Shown: positions 45,604-55,839, numbered from the stretch's first letter. The stretch: DNA of 64,000 nt from Carboxylicivirga sp. (GCA_025210475.1 JAOARW010000021.1:1-64000), one strand, 5' to 3'. Numbers and translations: made by a program. The notes: a model not told the origin generated them from the letters alone.

Positions 45604-46494
45604 ATGAAGAAACTAACATTTATATTAGGAATCATAGTGGTATTGACATCGTGCAAATATGACGATTACATGTTTAATGAACATGAATTTACTTCGGTGA
45701 GTTTTGCCATACAAGACCCGGTTAGAACACTTATACCCGGCGAAGATGATGACATAAAAACCGGTGTTGTGGTTGGCGGAATGCGCACAACAACCAGTGA
45801 GGAATATGCCAGTTATGTGATTGATGAAACGCTTTTAGCTGATTATCCGCAGTTGCAGCTAATGCCAGCGGATTATTATACCCTTAGTGATGCCACAGAT
45901 ATCACTATATCGAAGGGTGAATTAGCTGGTAGTATTAATATCGATTTTGATATGGAGGCTTTGATGAACGACCCATTGGGGCATACTGCCACTTATGCTA
46001 TTCCGATGCGCATTATCGAAACATCCTTAGATTCTATTTTGGAGAATAAAGATTTCACAATTACAGTGATTAAGTACATTAATGAGTATCATGGTGTTTA
46101 TGCGCACAAGGGCGTTGATAGCATTTATATTGATGGTGTTTTAGATACAGCAATGGTCTATTCTGAGCCTGATTTGGTGAAAAATAAAACCTGGAAACTG
46201 TTAACACAATCGGCCAACATGCTGGCAACACCAGGATTGGGTTCTTTGGAAAGTGGCAATACTAATTATTCGATGAATATTACAGTTAACGCGGATAAAA
46301 CGCTAAAGTTATCAGATAACGAAGCATCATCCATTACTAATATTGTTCAGGGGGATGACTGTGCTTACAATGCGGAGAAAAAGGAACTGTATCTGCATTA
46401 TCAGTTTACAGAAGCAAATAAACTACACAGCGTGCACGATACCTTAATTTTTAGGTCATACGATATAAATTACGAGACATGGGGTATCAACTAA
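45604..46494 (+). CDS. Surface lipoprotein, DUF1735/DUF4361-like glycan-binding protein
   Basis: A 296-residue lipoprotein (lipobox LTSC, Cys at residue 17) starting at the ATG at 45604; AAAGGAG lies just upstream. The N-terminal part (about 25-150: SVSFAIQDPVRTLIPG, IKTGVVVGGMRTTTSEEYASYVIDETLL, ITISKGELAGSINIDFD) follows the DUF1735 (BT_3987-type) pattern. The C-terminal part (YHGVYAHKGVDSIYIDG onward) resembles DUF4361. Proteins of this kind follow SusD genes in polysaccharide loci and are thought to be extra surface glycan-binding proteins. It ends inside the next gene's possible start. Confidence 0.72.
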   Translation: MKKLTFILGIIVVLTSCKYDDYMFNEHEFTSVSFAIQDPVRTLIPGEDDDIKTGVVVGGMRTTTSEEYASYVIDETLLADYPQLQLMPADYYTLSDATDITISKGELAGSINIDFDMEALMNDPLGHTATYAIPMRIIETSLDSILENKDFTITVIKYINEYHGVYAHKGVDSIYIDGVLDTAMVYSEPDLVKNKTWKLLTQSANMLATPGLGSLESGNTNYSMNITVNADKTLKLSDNEASSITNIVQGDDCAYNAEKKELYLHYQFTEANKLHSVHDTLIFRSYDINYETWGIN

Positions 46495-48002
46495 GTCGAA
46501 CTTGTATGAAAAAAACGGTCTCCGATAAGAAGGCTTCATTTTTGAGGCTTGTGAAGCCCGAAAAAAAAGAGTTTACTAAAGTAAATGATTGTTTTGAGGG
46601 CAAGCATAACAAAGAAAATGAAGTTTTATTACGGAGACTAAGCTGTAATAGATTGGTTTTGAAATTTTGTATCGTGGCAAGTCTCCTTTGTGGGGCTTGC
46701 CACGTGTGTATATCACAGGAAGAGCGACCAAATATTTTAGTAATAGTAGCCGATGATATGGGTTATGGCGATTTAGGGTGTTTTGGAGCCGACGATATAC
46801 AATCGCCAACCCTTGATAAGCTGGCTAAAGAAGGCATGCGTTTTACGAATTTTCATACGACTTCATCGGTATGCTCACCTTCACGTGCTTCTATGCTAAG
46901 CGGGAAATCACCTGATAAGGTTGGTGTGCCGGGAGTGGTGCGTTACAACAAGAGTGATAGCTTTGGCTATTTTGCACCAGAGGCTGTGACTGTGGCAGAT
47001 GTATTGAAAGAAGCAGGTTATAAAACAGTATTAATCGGGAAATGGCACCTGGGAGAGGAATCTCCTAACCAGCCTAACGACAGAGGATTTGATTACTACA
47101 AAGGCTGGTTAGTTGGTATGACAGACTACTACAAGCATGAGCGTTACGGGAAAAACTGGATGCGTGAGAATAAAACGCCCATTGTACCCAAAGGTCATGT
47201 AACGGATTTATTTACCGACTGGACCATTGATTATATCAATAAAAGCAACGATGAGCCATTCTGCCTGTTTTTACATTACACAGCGCCACATTCACCGCTT
47301 CAGCCACCACAGGATTATTACGAGAAGGTGAAAGCCCGTGAAAAAGGTATTGATGACAAACGTGCCAAATATGTGGCTCTGGTAGAGCACATGGACGATG
47401 GCATTGCGAATGTGATTCAAAGTCTGAAGGACAAAAAGAAGTATGAGAATACACTGATTTTATTTCTGTCCGACAATGGAGGAGCTTTGCATCATGGAGC
47501 TAATAATGGAGAACTGGCAGGTATGAAAGGTGATTTGCTTGAAGGCGGTGTCAGAGTTCCTTTTATCGCTAGTTGGCCCAAGGTGATTAAACCGGGGCAC
47601 ATTAATGATGAGTTATTATCTATTACGGATTTAATGCCGACTATGGCAGAGATAGCTCATTCGGATATCAGTCATATTAAAGGATTGGAAGGGCATAGCC
47701 TGATACCGGTGTTTAAAGGTGAAAGTAAGCTGCCACATGATAGAAGCATTGTCTATGTGCGTCGTGGGAACAACAAACTGTGTTCAATAGGTAATGTGTT
47801 TTATGCCATGCAAAAAGGAGATTGGAAACTGGTTCAGAATGCAGCCTGTGAACCTTTTGTCTTCTACAATATGAAAGAAGATAAGGAAGAAAGCAAACCA
47901 ATTTTACCAGAGGAATTACCAAAAAAGTATAAGAAATTTGAGAAAGCACTGAAAAAGCATATTGTTCAAACTTCAACCATTCCCTGGCAGAAGGGTGAAT
48001 AA
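46479..48002 (+). CDS. Formylglycine-dependent sulfatase (S1 family)
   Basis: A sulfatase with the active-site sequence C-S-P-S-R (Cys132 from the ATG at 46479). This Cys is converted to formylglycine by a maturase not in this window. Other catalytic segments are ADDMGYGDLG (metal Asp pair), GKWHLG, a HYTAPHSPL segment and SDNGGALHHG. A signal-like stretch (LVLKFCIVASLLCGACHVCISQ) lies only at about residues 59-80. The ATG starts at 46479 or 46506 therefore leave an odd 50-60 residue extension, and a TTG near 46654 is a possible true start. It probably removes sulfate esters from the imported or surface-bound glycan. Confidence 0.88.
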   Translation: MGYQLSRTCMKKTVSDKKASFLRLVKPEKKEFTKVNDCFEGKHNKENEVLLRRLSCNRLVLKFCIVASLLCGACHVCISQEERPNILVIVADDMGYGDLGCFGADDIQSPTLDKLAKEGMRFTNFHTTSSVCSPSRASMLSGKSPDKVGVPGVVRYNKSDSFGYFAPEAVTVADVLKEAGYKTVLIGKWHLGEESPNQPNDRGFDYYKGWLVGMTDYYKHERYGKNWMRENKTPIVPKGHVTDLFTDWTIDYINKSNDEPFCLFLHYTAPHSPLQPPQDYYEKVKAREKGIDDKRAKYVALVEHMDDGIANVIQSLKDKKKYENTLILFLSDNGGALHHGANNGELAGMKGDLLEGGVRVPFIASWPKVIKPGHINDELLSITDLMPTMAEIAHSDISHIKGLEGHSLIPVFKGESKLPHDRSIVYVRRGNNKLCSIGNVFYAMQKGDWKLVQNAACEPFVFYNMKEDKEESKPILPEELPKKYKKFEKALKKHIVQTSTIPWQKGE

Positions 48003-48034
48003 ATGATAAATGCTTAACTTTAGTTTTATATCCT

Positions 48035-51000
48035 ATGCATTCTATGAAAATAACATATCGAGTTTTGTTGCTAATGGCGTTAATGTGTTTTGGTATATCA
48101 ACTATCAAAGCTGTTAAAACTGAAGATGAATTTTTAAGTTTCAAACAAATTACTCCCGATGAAGGCTTGTCGCATATCCAGGCAACCGCCCTTTTACAAG
48201 ATAGTAAAGGTTATATGTGGTTGGGAACCAACTATGGACTCGACCGTTACGATGGCTTTGAAATTCAGACTTTCATAAGTAAAACCAGCGATTCATTAAG
48301 TATTAGTAGTAGCCGCATCGACTGTTTGCTGGAAGATAGTCGTGGAAACCTTTGGATTGGAACTAAAGATGGAGGCATTAACAGGATGATTAACGAGGAG
48401 TTTGTGTCTTACAGTAAAGATGCTGTTACTCAACAATACAAGCTGTTGAGTAATAATATTTCTGCTATTTTCGAAGATTCAGACTCCATGCTATGGGTGG
48501 GAGCCTGGCGCGGTGGACTAAATTTATTTAATTACCAGACGAATCAATTTGAAAACTTCAAAGCTTTTAAAAAGCAGGTGTCAGTCACTTCTATTTTCGA
48601 ATTGAGCCATCGCTTCTTGTTAGTGGGTACCCGAACTCAGGGCTTGCTGGTTTTTGATAAGGAGAAACGAAGCTTTACGCCTTTTGTCATTCAATTTGAA
48701 CATTTTCAAACGCAGATTAGTAACATACTTGACATTGAACTATTCAATGGTGAAATATGGGTGGCTTCAGATAATGGTTTGTTTTATTGCGATATAGCCA
48801 ACTATCAGCAAAGTGGTCAATTGCATTTTACACACTATGATTTACCAGTTAAGTCGACAACAAATAGGGTTAATTCCATTGTTGCTTATGATGATAATCT
48901 TTGGTGTGGTACGGCCCATGGGCTGGTTTGTGTTGCATACAACAGCGAAGATGATTCATATGCCCATCATTTTTATCGCAGTCAGCCAAACGATGAAAAT
49001 AGCCTGATTGGCAACTATGTCAATGAAGTTTATGTTGACCGTTCGGGTGTTTTATGGGTAGCAACCAGTGCAGGAATAAGTTATTGCAATTTGTACTCAT
49101 TGCCCATTAGTAATCGTAGTTACCGTCAGCTTAATAACAACCTAATCAATTGTATTTTTGAGGATAGTTATGGGCAGATGTGGATTGGCCTGCAAAACGG
49201 CAACCTCTTCAAGTACATGGTTGATAAAGATAAATTGGTTCCATACATCAACAAGCCTGGAGAGAGTGGAGCCTTGCAAACACGTGGTTCCATTGATGAT
49301 ATTGCAGAAGATGGTTTTGGTAATATCTGGATTGCCAGCTGGGGGGGCGGTTTAAACAGACTAAACCTTAAAGCAGAACAACTCGGAAATGCTCGTTTTA
49401 CTCAATTCACCCGGACGAGTAAGAAAGGACCAACGGAAAACCTGATTACGGCCGTGGAGTTTCATAATGGTAAACTCTATGTTGGCTCCTATCGAAATGG
49501 CTTGGATGTTTTTGTTTTTAATCAGCAAGGAGTACTCATCGATGTAAAAAATTACAGCAGAAAAGGCAGTGACAGACATCAATTGGTATCTAATACCATT
49601 AACAGTCTATACAACGATACCATTGAAGGATGTTTATGGATTTCAACGCCAGATGGATTGAGTAAATTAAAGCCATCAGATCCAAATAAATTCTATAACT
49701 ATACATCAGAGAAAAAGAAAAATCGCTTATCTCATAATTTTGTGTGGGAAGTGTGTCGTACTTCATCGACTGAGTTGTTTGTTGGAACCATTGAGGATGG
49801 TTTAAACAAACTGGTGTTTGATGAAGATTATGAGCAGGTTGATTTAAAGGTATATCGACTGGAAGAAGGACTGCCATCTAATTCCATCCAGTCTATTTTA
49901 TTTGATAAAAAGAATCAGAATTTATGGATTGGAGGCAAAGGAATTGCACGTTTTAACATTGAAACAGAAAAAGTTAAAACCTATGACATCACAGATGGCA
50001 TAAGTGGTAACTTTTTTAGAGTTGGTGGTGCGAGTACCTCCAAAAGGGGCAATCTGTTTTTTGGTTCCAATAAAGGATTAAACCTGATTAAACCATCTGA
50101 TAATGGTACTAATCCTTTCACTCCAGGTGTGCAAATAAGTGCTTTATCATTGTTTGGTAAAGTGGTGAAGGTGGGAGAGAGAAAGGATGGAAGGATAATA
50201 CTGGAGAAGGCTATTGAAGAAACATCGCAGATTGAACTAAAGCACTTTCAGAATAATATCTCCCTGGAATTTATAGCCTTGCATTACGCCAATGCACAAA
50301 AAAATAAGTACGAATTTATGCTTGAGGGATTTGATGAAGATTGGATGTCGACGCCGGCCGACCGTCGCTTTGCTACCTACTCCAATTTATCTCATGGCAA
50401 TTATACCTTTAAAGTTCGTGTGGCCAATAGCGATGGCATTTGGAATGAATCACCCGCTGAGCTTCAGATAAGTATTTTACGTCCCTGGTGGCTCACTTGG
50501 TGGGCCTACCTGCTTTATGCCTTAGCTATTTCTGCAGTCTGGTATATCATAATTCTGGCTCTTGCTCAACGACAAAAGATCCTCAAGGATTTAGAATTTG
50601 AGAAACTTAAAACAGAGAAGAATGAGGAGCTAACCATGATGAAGATTCGCTTTTTCACGAATATCTCACATGAGTTGCGTACGCCATTAACCTTAATTGT
50701 CGACCCGTTAGAGAGTATTCTGAAAATGAATAATCTGGAGGAAAACGTGAAGTATTACCTTCAGACCATGCATCGTAATTCCGAACGATTATTAAGATTA
50801 TTCAACCAATTGCTCGATTTTAGAAAAGTAGAAACGGGTAACCTAAAGTTAAAAGCCAAGCAGGTGAATGTGGTGAGTTATATCAAAACCGTTGCTTCTT
50901 CATTTAACTATGCGGCCAAGACCAATAAAATTGATTTTGCCATCAATTCGAATGTAGATAGATTAGACACATGGATTGACAAGGATTTCGTGGAGAAAAT

Positions 51001-52162
51001 ACTTTACAATTTATTATCTAATTCGTTTAAACATACTTCTGAAGGTGGCGTTATAACAGTTGACTTACATGCCTTGGAATCGAAAAATAAGTATCAGATT
51101 AAAGTAACAGATTCAGGTGTAGGAATTGATGAATCGGAACATCAACTTGTTTTTGAAAGTTTTTACCAATCAGATCATAATGAAAAACGCGGAACCGGAA
51201 TAGGCTTGGCATTGGTAAAGCGTCTGGTTGAATTACATCATGGTACCATTACTCTTAGCAGTAAAATAAATGAAGGTACTTCCTTCACCATAACACTGCC
51301 ACTGGGAGATGCTTTTTTGAAAGATGGCGAAAAGGATATCGATGAGTTTGAAAAGTTAGGAGCCATTGCAGAGGACGAAGAAACTAAAGTTCACAAATCG
51401 GATAAACCGGTGATAATTGTTGCCGAAGATAATCCGGATATGGCCGATTACCTGAAGCGAGAATTGTCGGAAGAATATGCGATTCATTCGGCATTTGATG
51501 GTAAGCAAGCTTATGATATGGTTGGCAAACTCAAACCCGATTTAATTCTTTCAGATGTGCTAATGCCAAAAATGGATGGTTTTGAGCTTTGTGAGAAACT
51601 TAAGAACAAGGCTGCTTTTAGTCAGATACCGATAATATTAATTTCGGCCAAAGCCACTGACCAGGATAAGCTGGAAGGAACCGAAAGAGGTGCAGATGCT
51701 TATATTTTTAAACCTTTTAAGCTGGATTACCTCCATACCAAAATCAAAAAGCTGATTGAAGACCGTAAAAAGATGAAACAATTCTTTGCGGCACATAAAG
51801 AAGCAGATGATTTTGAACGTGACCCTGAACGCGAGGATTTTTTGCAACAGGCCGAAAAAGTGGTGATGGCCAATATCGAAACAGAGGATTTCGATTCACA
51901 GGAGTTTGCCAAAGCCATGAACATGACCTATTCAACCTTGTATAATAAGTTGAAGGAATATGCCGATTGTTCTGTGTCGGGGTATATGCGGATGATTCGT
52001 TTAAAGGAAGCAGCCCGATTAATCGCCAACACGTCCATGACCATCACACAGGTGGTATACCAGGTAGGTTTTAATGATGCCAAGTATTTCCGTGAGAACT
52101 TTAAGAAATTCTTTGGAGTAAGCCCGTCAGTCTATCTAAAAAACTATAGAAAAGGCAAATAG
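48035..52162 (+). CDS. Hybrid two-component system regulator (HTCS)
   Basis: A 1375-residue one-protein signalling system, with a signal or anchor at the N-terminus. A periplasmic two-bladed-propeller sensor built from Reg_prop repeats (about 40-720; LWIGT.., MWIGL.., WIASWGGGLNRLN) is followed by a Y_Y_Y domain (about 730-810) and a transmembrane helix (about 820-845). Next come a histidine kinase with His879 in ISHELRTPL, an ATPase domain (NLLSNSFKH, GTGIGLAL), a receiver with phospho-acceptor Asp1174 (LSDVLMPKMDG), and an AraC-type helix-turn-helix (FNDAKYFRENFKKFFGVSP). Such proteins bind a breakdown oligosaccharide in the periplasm and switch on the surrounding locus. All key residues are intact. 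Confidence 0.95.
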   Translation: MHSMKITYRVLLLMALMCFGISTIKAVKTEDEFLSFKQITPDEGLSHIQATALLQDSKGYMWLGTNYGLDRYDGFEIQTFISKTSDSLSISSSRIDCLLEDSRGNLWIGTKDGGINRMINEEFVSYSKDAVTQQYKLLSNNISAIFEDSDSMLWVGAWRGGLNLFNYQTNQFENFKAFKKQVSVTSIFELSHRFLLVGTRTQGLLVFDKEKRSFTPFVIQFEHFQTQISNILDIELFNGEIWVASDNGLFYCDIANYQQSGQLHFTHYDLPVKSTTNRVNSIVAYDDNLWCGTAHGLVCVAYNSEDDSYAHHFYRSQPNDENSLIGNYVNEVYVDRSGVLWVATSAGISYCNLYSLPISNRSYRQLNNNLINCIFEDSYGQMWIGLQNGNLFKYMVDKDKLVPYINKPGESGALQTRGSIDDIAEDGFGNIWIASWGGGLNRLNLKAEQLGNARFTQFTRTSKKGPTENLITAVEFHNGKLYVGSYRNGLDVFVFNQQGVLIDVKNYSRKGSDRHQLVSNTINSLYNDTIEGCLWISTPDGLSKLKPSDPNKFYNYTSEKKKNRLSHNFVWEVCRTSSTELFVGTIEDGLNKLVFDEDYEQVDLKVYRLEEGLPSNSIQSILFDKKNQNLWIGGKGIARFNIETEKVKTYDITDGISGNFFRVGGASTSKRGNLFFGSNKGLNLIKPSDNGTNPFTPGVQISALSLFGKVVKVGERKDGRIILEKAIEETSQIELKHFQNNISLEFIALHYANAQKNKYEFMLEGFDEDWMSTPADRRFATYSNLSHGNYTFKVRVANSDGIWNESPAELQISILRPWWLTWWAYLLYALAISAVWYIIILALAQRQKILKDLEFEKLKTEKNEELTMMKIRFFTNISHELRTPLTLIVDPLESILKMNNLEENVKYYLQTMHRNSERLLRLFNQLLDFRKVETGNLKLKAKQVNVVSYIKTVASSFNYAAKTNKIDFAINSNVDRLDTWIDKDFVEKILYNLLSNSFKHTSEGGVITVDLHALESKNKYQIKVTDSGVGIDESEHQLVFESFYQSDHNEKRGTGIGLALVKRLVELHHGTITLSSKINEGTSFTITLPLGDAFLKDGEKDIDEFEKLGAIAEDEETKVHKSDKPVIIVAEDNPDMADYLKRELSEEYAIHSAFDGKQAYDMVGKLKPDLILSDVLMPKMDGFELCEKLKNKAAFSQIPIILISAKATDQDKLEGTERGADAYIFKPFKLDYLHTKIKKLIEDRKKMKQFFAAHKEADDFERDPEREDFLQQAEKVVMANIETEDFDSQEFAKAMNMTYSTLYNKLKEYADCSVSGYMRMIRLKEAARLIANTSMTITQVVYQVGFNDAKYFRENFKKFFGVSPSVYLKNYRKGK

Positions 52163-52195
52163 ATAACTGTTTATATACCAGTAGTAAAGATGAAT

Positions 52196-52224
52196 AAGGG
52201 GGCATATATATGCCCCCTTTCTTT
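52196..52224 (+). terminator. Intrinsic terminator after the HTCS gene
   Basis: A perfect 24-base palindrome (AAGGGGGCATAT / ATATGCCCCCTT, 52196-52219) is followed by TCTTTT. It lies 34 bases after the HTCS stop and separates the regulator from the enzyme genes. Confidence 0.8.
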
Positions 52225-52259
52225 TAATATTTCCCCCTGTTTTTGCCTACGTTATAAGC

Positions 52260-52267
52260 TAGTTTTG
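52260..52267 (+). promoter_or_regulatory. Candidate -7 box before the unknown secreted protein
   Basis: TAGTTTTG fits TAnnTTTG, lies after the HTCS terminator and 44 bases before the ATG at 52311. A TTTG at 52242-52245 is closer than usual (14-base spacer), so support is modest. Confidence 0.3.
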
Positions 52268-52310
52268 AATCGATGAAAAAGATTAGATAATCAATTTAAA
52301 TACTAGTGTT

Positions 52311-53213
52311 ATGAGAAAATTTTTACTTTTAGGTTTATGCATATTAAGCCTTAATGTGGTTGCTCAGGAACTTAACTGGAGTGGTGCTGAGTTTGATAAT
52401 ATTAAAATTAAAAATGGTGGAGTTAAAGGGAAAGAGACTGATAAAGGAACTGTTATTAAAGGAGTCAGCTTCACAGATGATACTTATGCAGTAAAGCATT
52501 TTTATATCCGCTTAGATAAAGGAGGTATTAACAGAGGCACGAATGCTGGTGATTTGGCAACTAATCCTCCTGCAAATTGGCTGACGATTGAGAAACAGGA
52601 TGGGTCTACGACCAGTATCAATGGTAGTGGATTACAGATTCGATACAAGTCTTTATATAAATATGAGCTCATGTTTAAATTTAAAGATGGCGATAACAAT
52701 GTTTATAAAAAGATTGTGTCTTTTCCGGTAGCCAATGATTTTATTGATTTGTCCATTGATTTGTCGACAGTTCCATTGGATGGAACCGATGATCAGTTTT
52801 GTGATTTCTCAGGTTCGGTAGATATCAAAAACTTCACATTGGTTTTCGAAGCAGAGCATCAGGATGATTACAATGAGTCATCAGAAACATCAAGTCAATA
52901 TGACCAAGTTACATCGAAGAAGGAATTTATCGTAGAAAGCATCAAAGCTGGAAATGGCATTTCCACTGCGATTGGTGATGTTGAAACTCAAAAAGGTTTA
53001 ATTGATCACGTTGTTACTAATGCTGCTAGTTGCCGATTGTACTTTACTGAAGCTACACCAAAAACGGTTAGCGTCTATACTTTAACAGGTAGCCAGATGA
53101 AAGCCATTAGTACGAATGATAATGTATTAGATGTGATTTTACCAACAGGTATGTACATAGTGGCTGTAAAAGAAGGTGGTATTCAGGAAACACGAAAGAT
53201 TCTTTGCAAATAA
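52311..53213 (+). CDS. Secreted protein of unknown function with a short T9SS-like tail
   Basis: A 300-residue protein that I do not recognise. It has a signal peptide (FLLLGLCILSLNVVAQ) and a beta-rich middle section (LNWSGAEFDNIKIKNGGVKG, then IRYKSLYKYELMFKFKDGDNNVYKKIVSFPV). The last 60 residues resemble a reduced sorting or secretion domain (LYFTEATPKTVSVYTLTGSQMKAIS, then VILPTGMYIVAVKEGGIQETRKILCK). The middle section could be a carbohydrate-binding beta-sandwich. It stands alone between two terminators in the middle of the polysaccharide locus, which favours a glycan-related role. No catalytic motif is visible. Confidence 0.55.
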   Translation: MRKFLLLGLCILSLNVVAQELNWSGAEFDNIKIKNGGVKGKETDKGTVIKGVSFTDDTYAVKHFYIRLDKGGINRGTNAGDLATNPPANWLTIEKQDGSTTSINGSGLQIRYKSLYKYELMFKFKDGDNNVYKKIVSFPVANDFIDLSIDLSTVPLDGTDDQFCDFSGSVDIKNFTLVFEAEHQDDYNESSETSSQYDQVTSKKEFIVESIKAGNGISTAIGDVETQKGLIDHVVTNAASCRLYFTEATPKTVSVYTLTGSQMKAISTNDNVLDVILPTGMYIVAVKEGGIQETRKILCK

Positions 53214-53238
53214 TATACACTGCTAAAATTTAAATTTT

Positions 53239-53276
53239 GAAGCCAAAGCGAGCCTGTGCCTGTTTTGGCTTTTTTA
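53239..53276 (+). terminator. Intrinsic terminator after the unknown secreted protein
   Basis: AAGCCAAA pairs with TTTTGGCTT around a GC-rich loop, followed by TTTTTATT. It lies 26 bases after the stop at 53213 and 10 bases before the next gene. Confidence 0.7.
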
Positions 53277-53286
53277 TTCGATTAAT

Positions 53287-55839
53287 ATGAAGAAAACAGC
53301 ATTTTTTATAGTGGGTTTGATTTATTGCCATTTGATGATTAGTCAGGTTAATACTATTAATTTATCTGATGGTTGGCAATTTAAACAAGCCCAGGAGGAA
53401 GCATGGATGATGGCAACAGTTCCAGGTTGTGTGCATACAGATTTGTTGGATAATGACATTATTGAAGACCCATTTTATCGTGTTAATGAGAAAAATTTGC
53501 AGTGGATTGGTGAGAAGGACTGGGAGTATCAAAAGTCGATTGAGGTAGATAACGCGCTTCTGAGCAATGAACATATCAACCTTGTGTTTGAAGGCCTGGA
53601 TACCTATGCGGATGTGTATGTGAATGATGACTTGGTATTGAAAGCCGACAACATGCATCGTACCTGGAAAGTTGATGTAAAACCGTACCTGAAAGAAGGG
53701 AATAATGCATTAAGAATTTATTTTAATTCTGTTTTTAAAGTTAATATCCCTAAGTATCTGGAAGCTCCCTTTAAACTGGCAGCCTGGGACAATAACGACC
53801 AAAGTGACATCTGGTTAAGTTTATACAGCCGTAAGGCTGGCTTCCATTTTGGCTGGGACTGGGGACCCCGCTTGTTAACCGCCGGAGTCTGGCGCCCTGT
53901 TTATTTGGAAACATGGAATAATTTTAAAATGGATGATGTGCAAATCATCCAAAAAGAAGTATCGGCCAAGCTTGCAAAATTAAGTGCGGTATATGAAATA
54001 CAATCAGATGAGGCTACAGCAGCCACTGTTCAGGTAAAGAGTGTGAAAACGACTTTTAAGAAACAGCAGGTTCAACTGAAAAAAGGGATGAATACCATTC
54101 CTGTTGATTTCCAGATTAAGAAACCTCGTTTATGGTGGACAAACGGATTGGGCGAAGCCAATCTTTATGATATCGAATGTTCAGTTTCGGTAGGAAATAA
54201 GAAAGAGGCAAGAATGATTAGCACGGGTATACGCTCAATAAAAGTGGTTCGCAATAAAGACAAGGAAGGACAAAGCATGTATATAGTATTAAACGGTGTT
54301 CCTGTGTTTATGAAAGGCGCCAACTACATTCCTTTGCACAACTTCCAGAATAAGGTGTCGAAAGAGAAGTATGAGTATTATATCAATACAGCCGTTCAGT
54401 CTAATATGAATATGCTGCGTGTATGGGGTGGCGGTATTTACGAAGATGATTATTTCTATGAGTTATGTGATAAAAATGGTTTGTTGGTTTGGCAGGACAT
54501 CATGTTTGCTTGTGGTATGTTCCCGGTAGATGAGGCCTTTGTGCACACCGTTCAAGAGGAAGTAAAAGACAATGTTCGTCGCCTGCGCAATCATGCCTGT
54601 ATCGCTCTCTGGAACGGTAATAATGAAAATGAGATTTCATGGTACGGCTGGGGATGGAAACAACGCTATAAAGAAAAGCATCAGGCACAGTACGAGAAGA
54701 ACCTGAAATATTTGTTCTACGATGTTATTCCCAATGCCATTAAAGAAGCAGATGCCACACGTTATTATCATCCAACTTCACCCAATACAGGCTATAATGG
54801 TATTCCGTTTGGGCATGGCGATGTGCATTACTGGAATACAAAAGGCAAAGCCACTTTGGAAACCTATAACACCGAAGTCGGGCGTTTTATGAGTGAATAT
54901 GGTTTTCAGTCTTATCCGGAATTAAAATCCATTAAAAAGTTCACTAAAAAGAAAGACCGTTATAAGACCAGTGAAGTGATGTTTGCCCACAATCGTGCGA
55001 AGCATGACCAGACACGTGATCCTAACTTTGGGAATAATGTAATAGAACGCAAGATGAAAGATTATTACCAGGTTCCTAAAAGTTTTGAAGCCTATGTGTA
55101 CAAATCTCAGTTATTACATGCCAAGGCCACTAAAATAGCCATTGAGTCACACCGTCGTCATATGCCGTTCTGTATGGGTACTTTGTACTGGCAGTTAAAT
55201 GATTGTTGGCCGGCTGTGTCATGGGCAACAACAGATTTTTACGGTACTTGGAAGGCAGCACAATACATGGCACGTGAGGTTAATAAAAACATCGCTATCT
55301 CTGCTATCGAGGAGAATGGGCAACTGAATGTTTCAGTTATTTCAGATGAACTAAAAGCCATAAAAGGAGAGCTGAGCTTAACGCTAAAAACATTTGACGG
55401 TAAAGTGATCAATGAAGATATAGTACCGATGACTTTAGCCGCAAATACTTCAGCTGTATATGCTTCTAAAGACATTAAAAATCTGCTTGGAGCTCACAAA
55501 TCATCAGAAGTGGTATTGGAAATTACTTTTGCTAAGTCTAAGCAAGTATTAGATACTGAACTGTTCTATTTTGTGCCGGAAAAGAAGTTAGATCTGAAGC
55601 AGACTGATTTTAAAGCTACAGTAGAGCGACAGGGAGATACTTTTGTGTTGACTTTAAAGACCAATACATTGGCTAAAAACATTTACCTGGTTTATGAAGA
55701 GATTGATGGACACTTTAGTGACAACTATTTTGACTTGCTGCCGGGAGAAACGAAGACAGTTTATTTTAAACCAAATAAAGTTGTGTCTGGAGGAATTGGT
55801 TTACCAGTCATTAAATCATTGATAGACTTTAAAGAATAA
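53287..55839 (+). CDS. GH2 beta-mannosidase (first copy)
   Basis: An 850-residue glycoside hydrolase with a signal peptide. The domain order is that of GH2 beta-mannosidases: a sugar-binding jelly roll (about 20-200, including VPGCVHTDLL and the mannosidase signature RKAGFHFGWDWGP), an immunoglobulin-like domain (about 210-310), a TIM barrel (about 320-640) and C-terminal beta domains. The predicted acid/base is Glu447 (WNGNNE) and the nucleophile Glu537 (SEYGFQSYPE); both are present. It removes non-reducing-end beta-mannose. It begins an enzyme-gene run with a second GH2, two sulfatases and a GH42-like gene on the same strand. Confidence 0.93.
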   Translation: MKKTAFFIVGLIYCHLMISQVNTINLSDGWQFKQAQEEAWMMATVPGCVHTDLLDNDIIEDPFYRVNEKNLQWIGEKDWEYQKSIEVDNALLSNEHINLVFEGLDTYADVYVNDDLVLKADNMHRTWKVDVKPYLKEGNNALRIYFNSVFKVNIPKYLEAPFKLAAWDNNDQSDIWLSLYSRKAGFHFGWDWGPRLLTAGVWRPVYLETWNNFKMDDVQIIQKEVSAKLAKLSAVYEIQSDEATAATVQVKSVKTTFKKQQVQLKKGMNTIPVDFQIKKPRLWWTNGLGEANLYDIECSVSVGNKKEARMISTGIRSIKVVRNKDKEGQSMYIVLNGVPVFMKGANYIPLHNFQNKVSKEKYEYYINTAVQSNMNMLRVWGGGIYEDDYFYELCDKNGLLVWQDIMFACGMFPVDEAFVHTVQEEVKDNVRRLRNHACIALWNGNNENEISWYGWGWKQRYKEKHQAQYEKNLKYLFYDVIPNAIKEADATRYYHPTSPNTGYNGIPFGHGDVHYWNTKGKATLETYNTEVGRFMSEYGFQSYPELKSIKKFTKKKDRYKTSEVMFAHNRAKHDQTRDPNFGNNVIERKMKDYYQVPKSFEAYVYKSQLLHAKATKIAIESHRRHMPFCMGTLYWQLNDCWPAVSWATTDFYGTWKAAQYMAREVNKNIAISAIEENGQLNVSVISDELKAIKGELSLTLKTFDGKVINEDIVPMTLAANTSAVYASKDIKNLLGAHKSSEVVLEITFAKSKQVLDTELFYFVPEKKLDLKQTDFKATVERQGDTFVLTLKTNTLAKNIYLVYEEIDGHFSDNYFDLLPGETKTVYFKPNKVVSGGIGLPVIKSLIDFKE

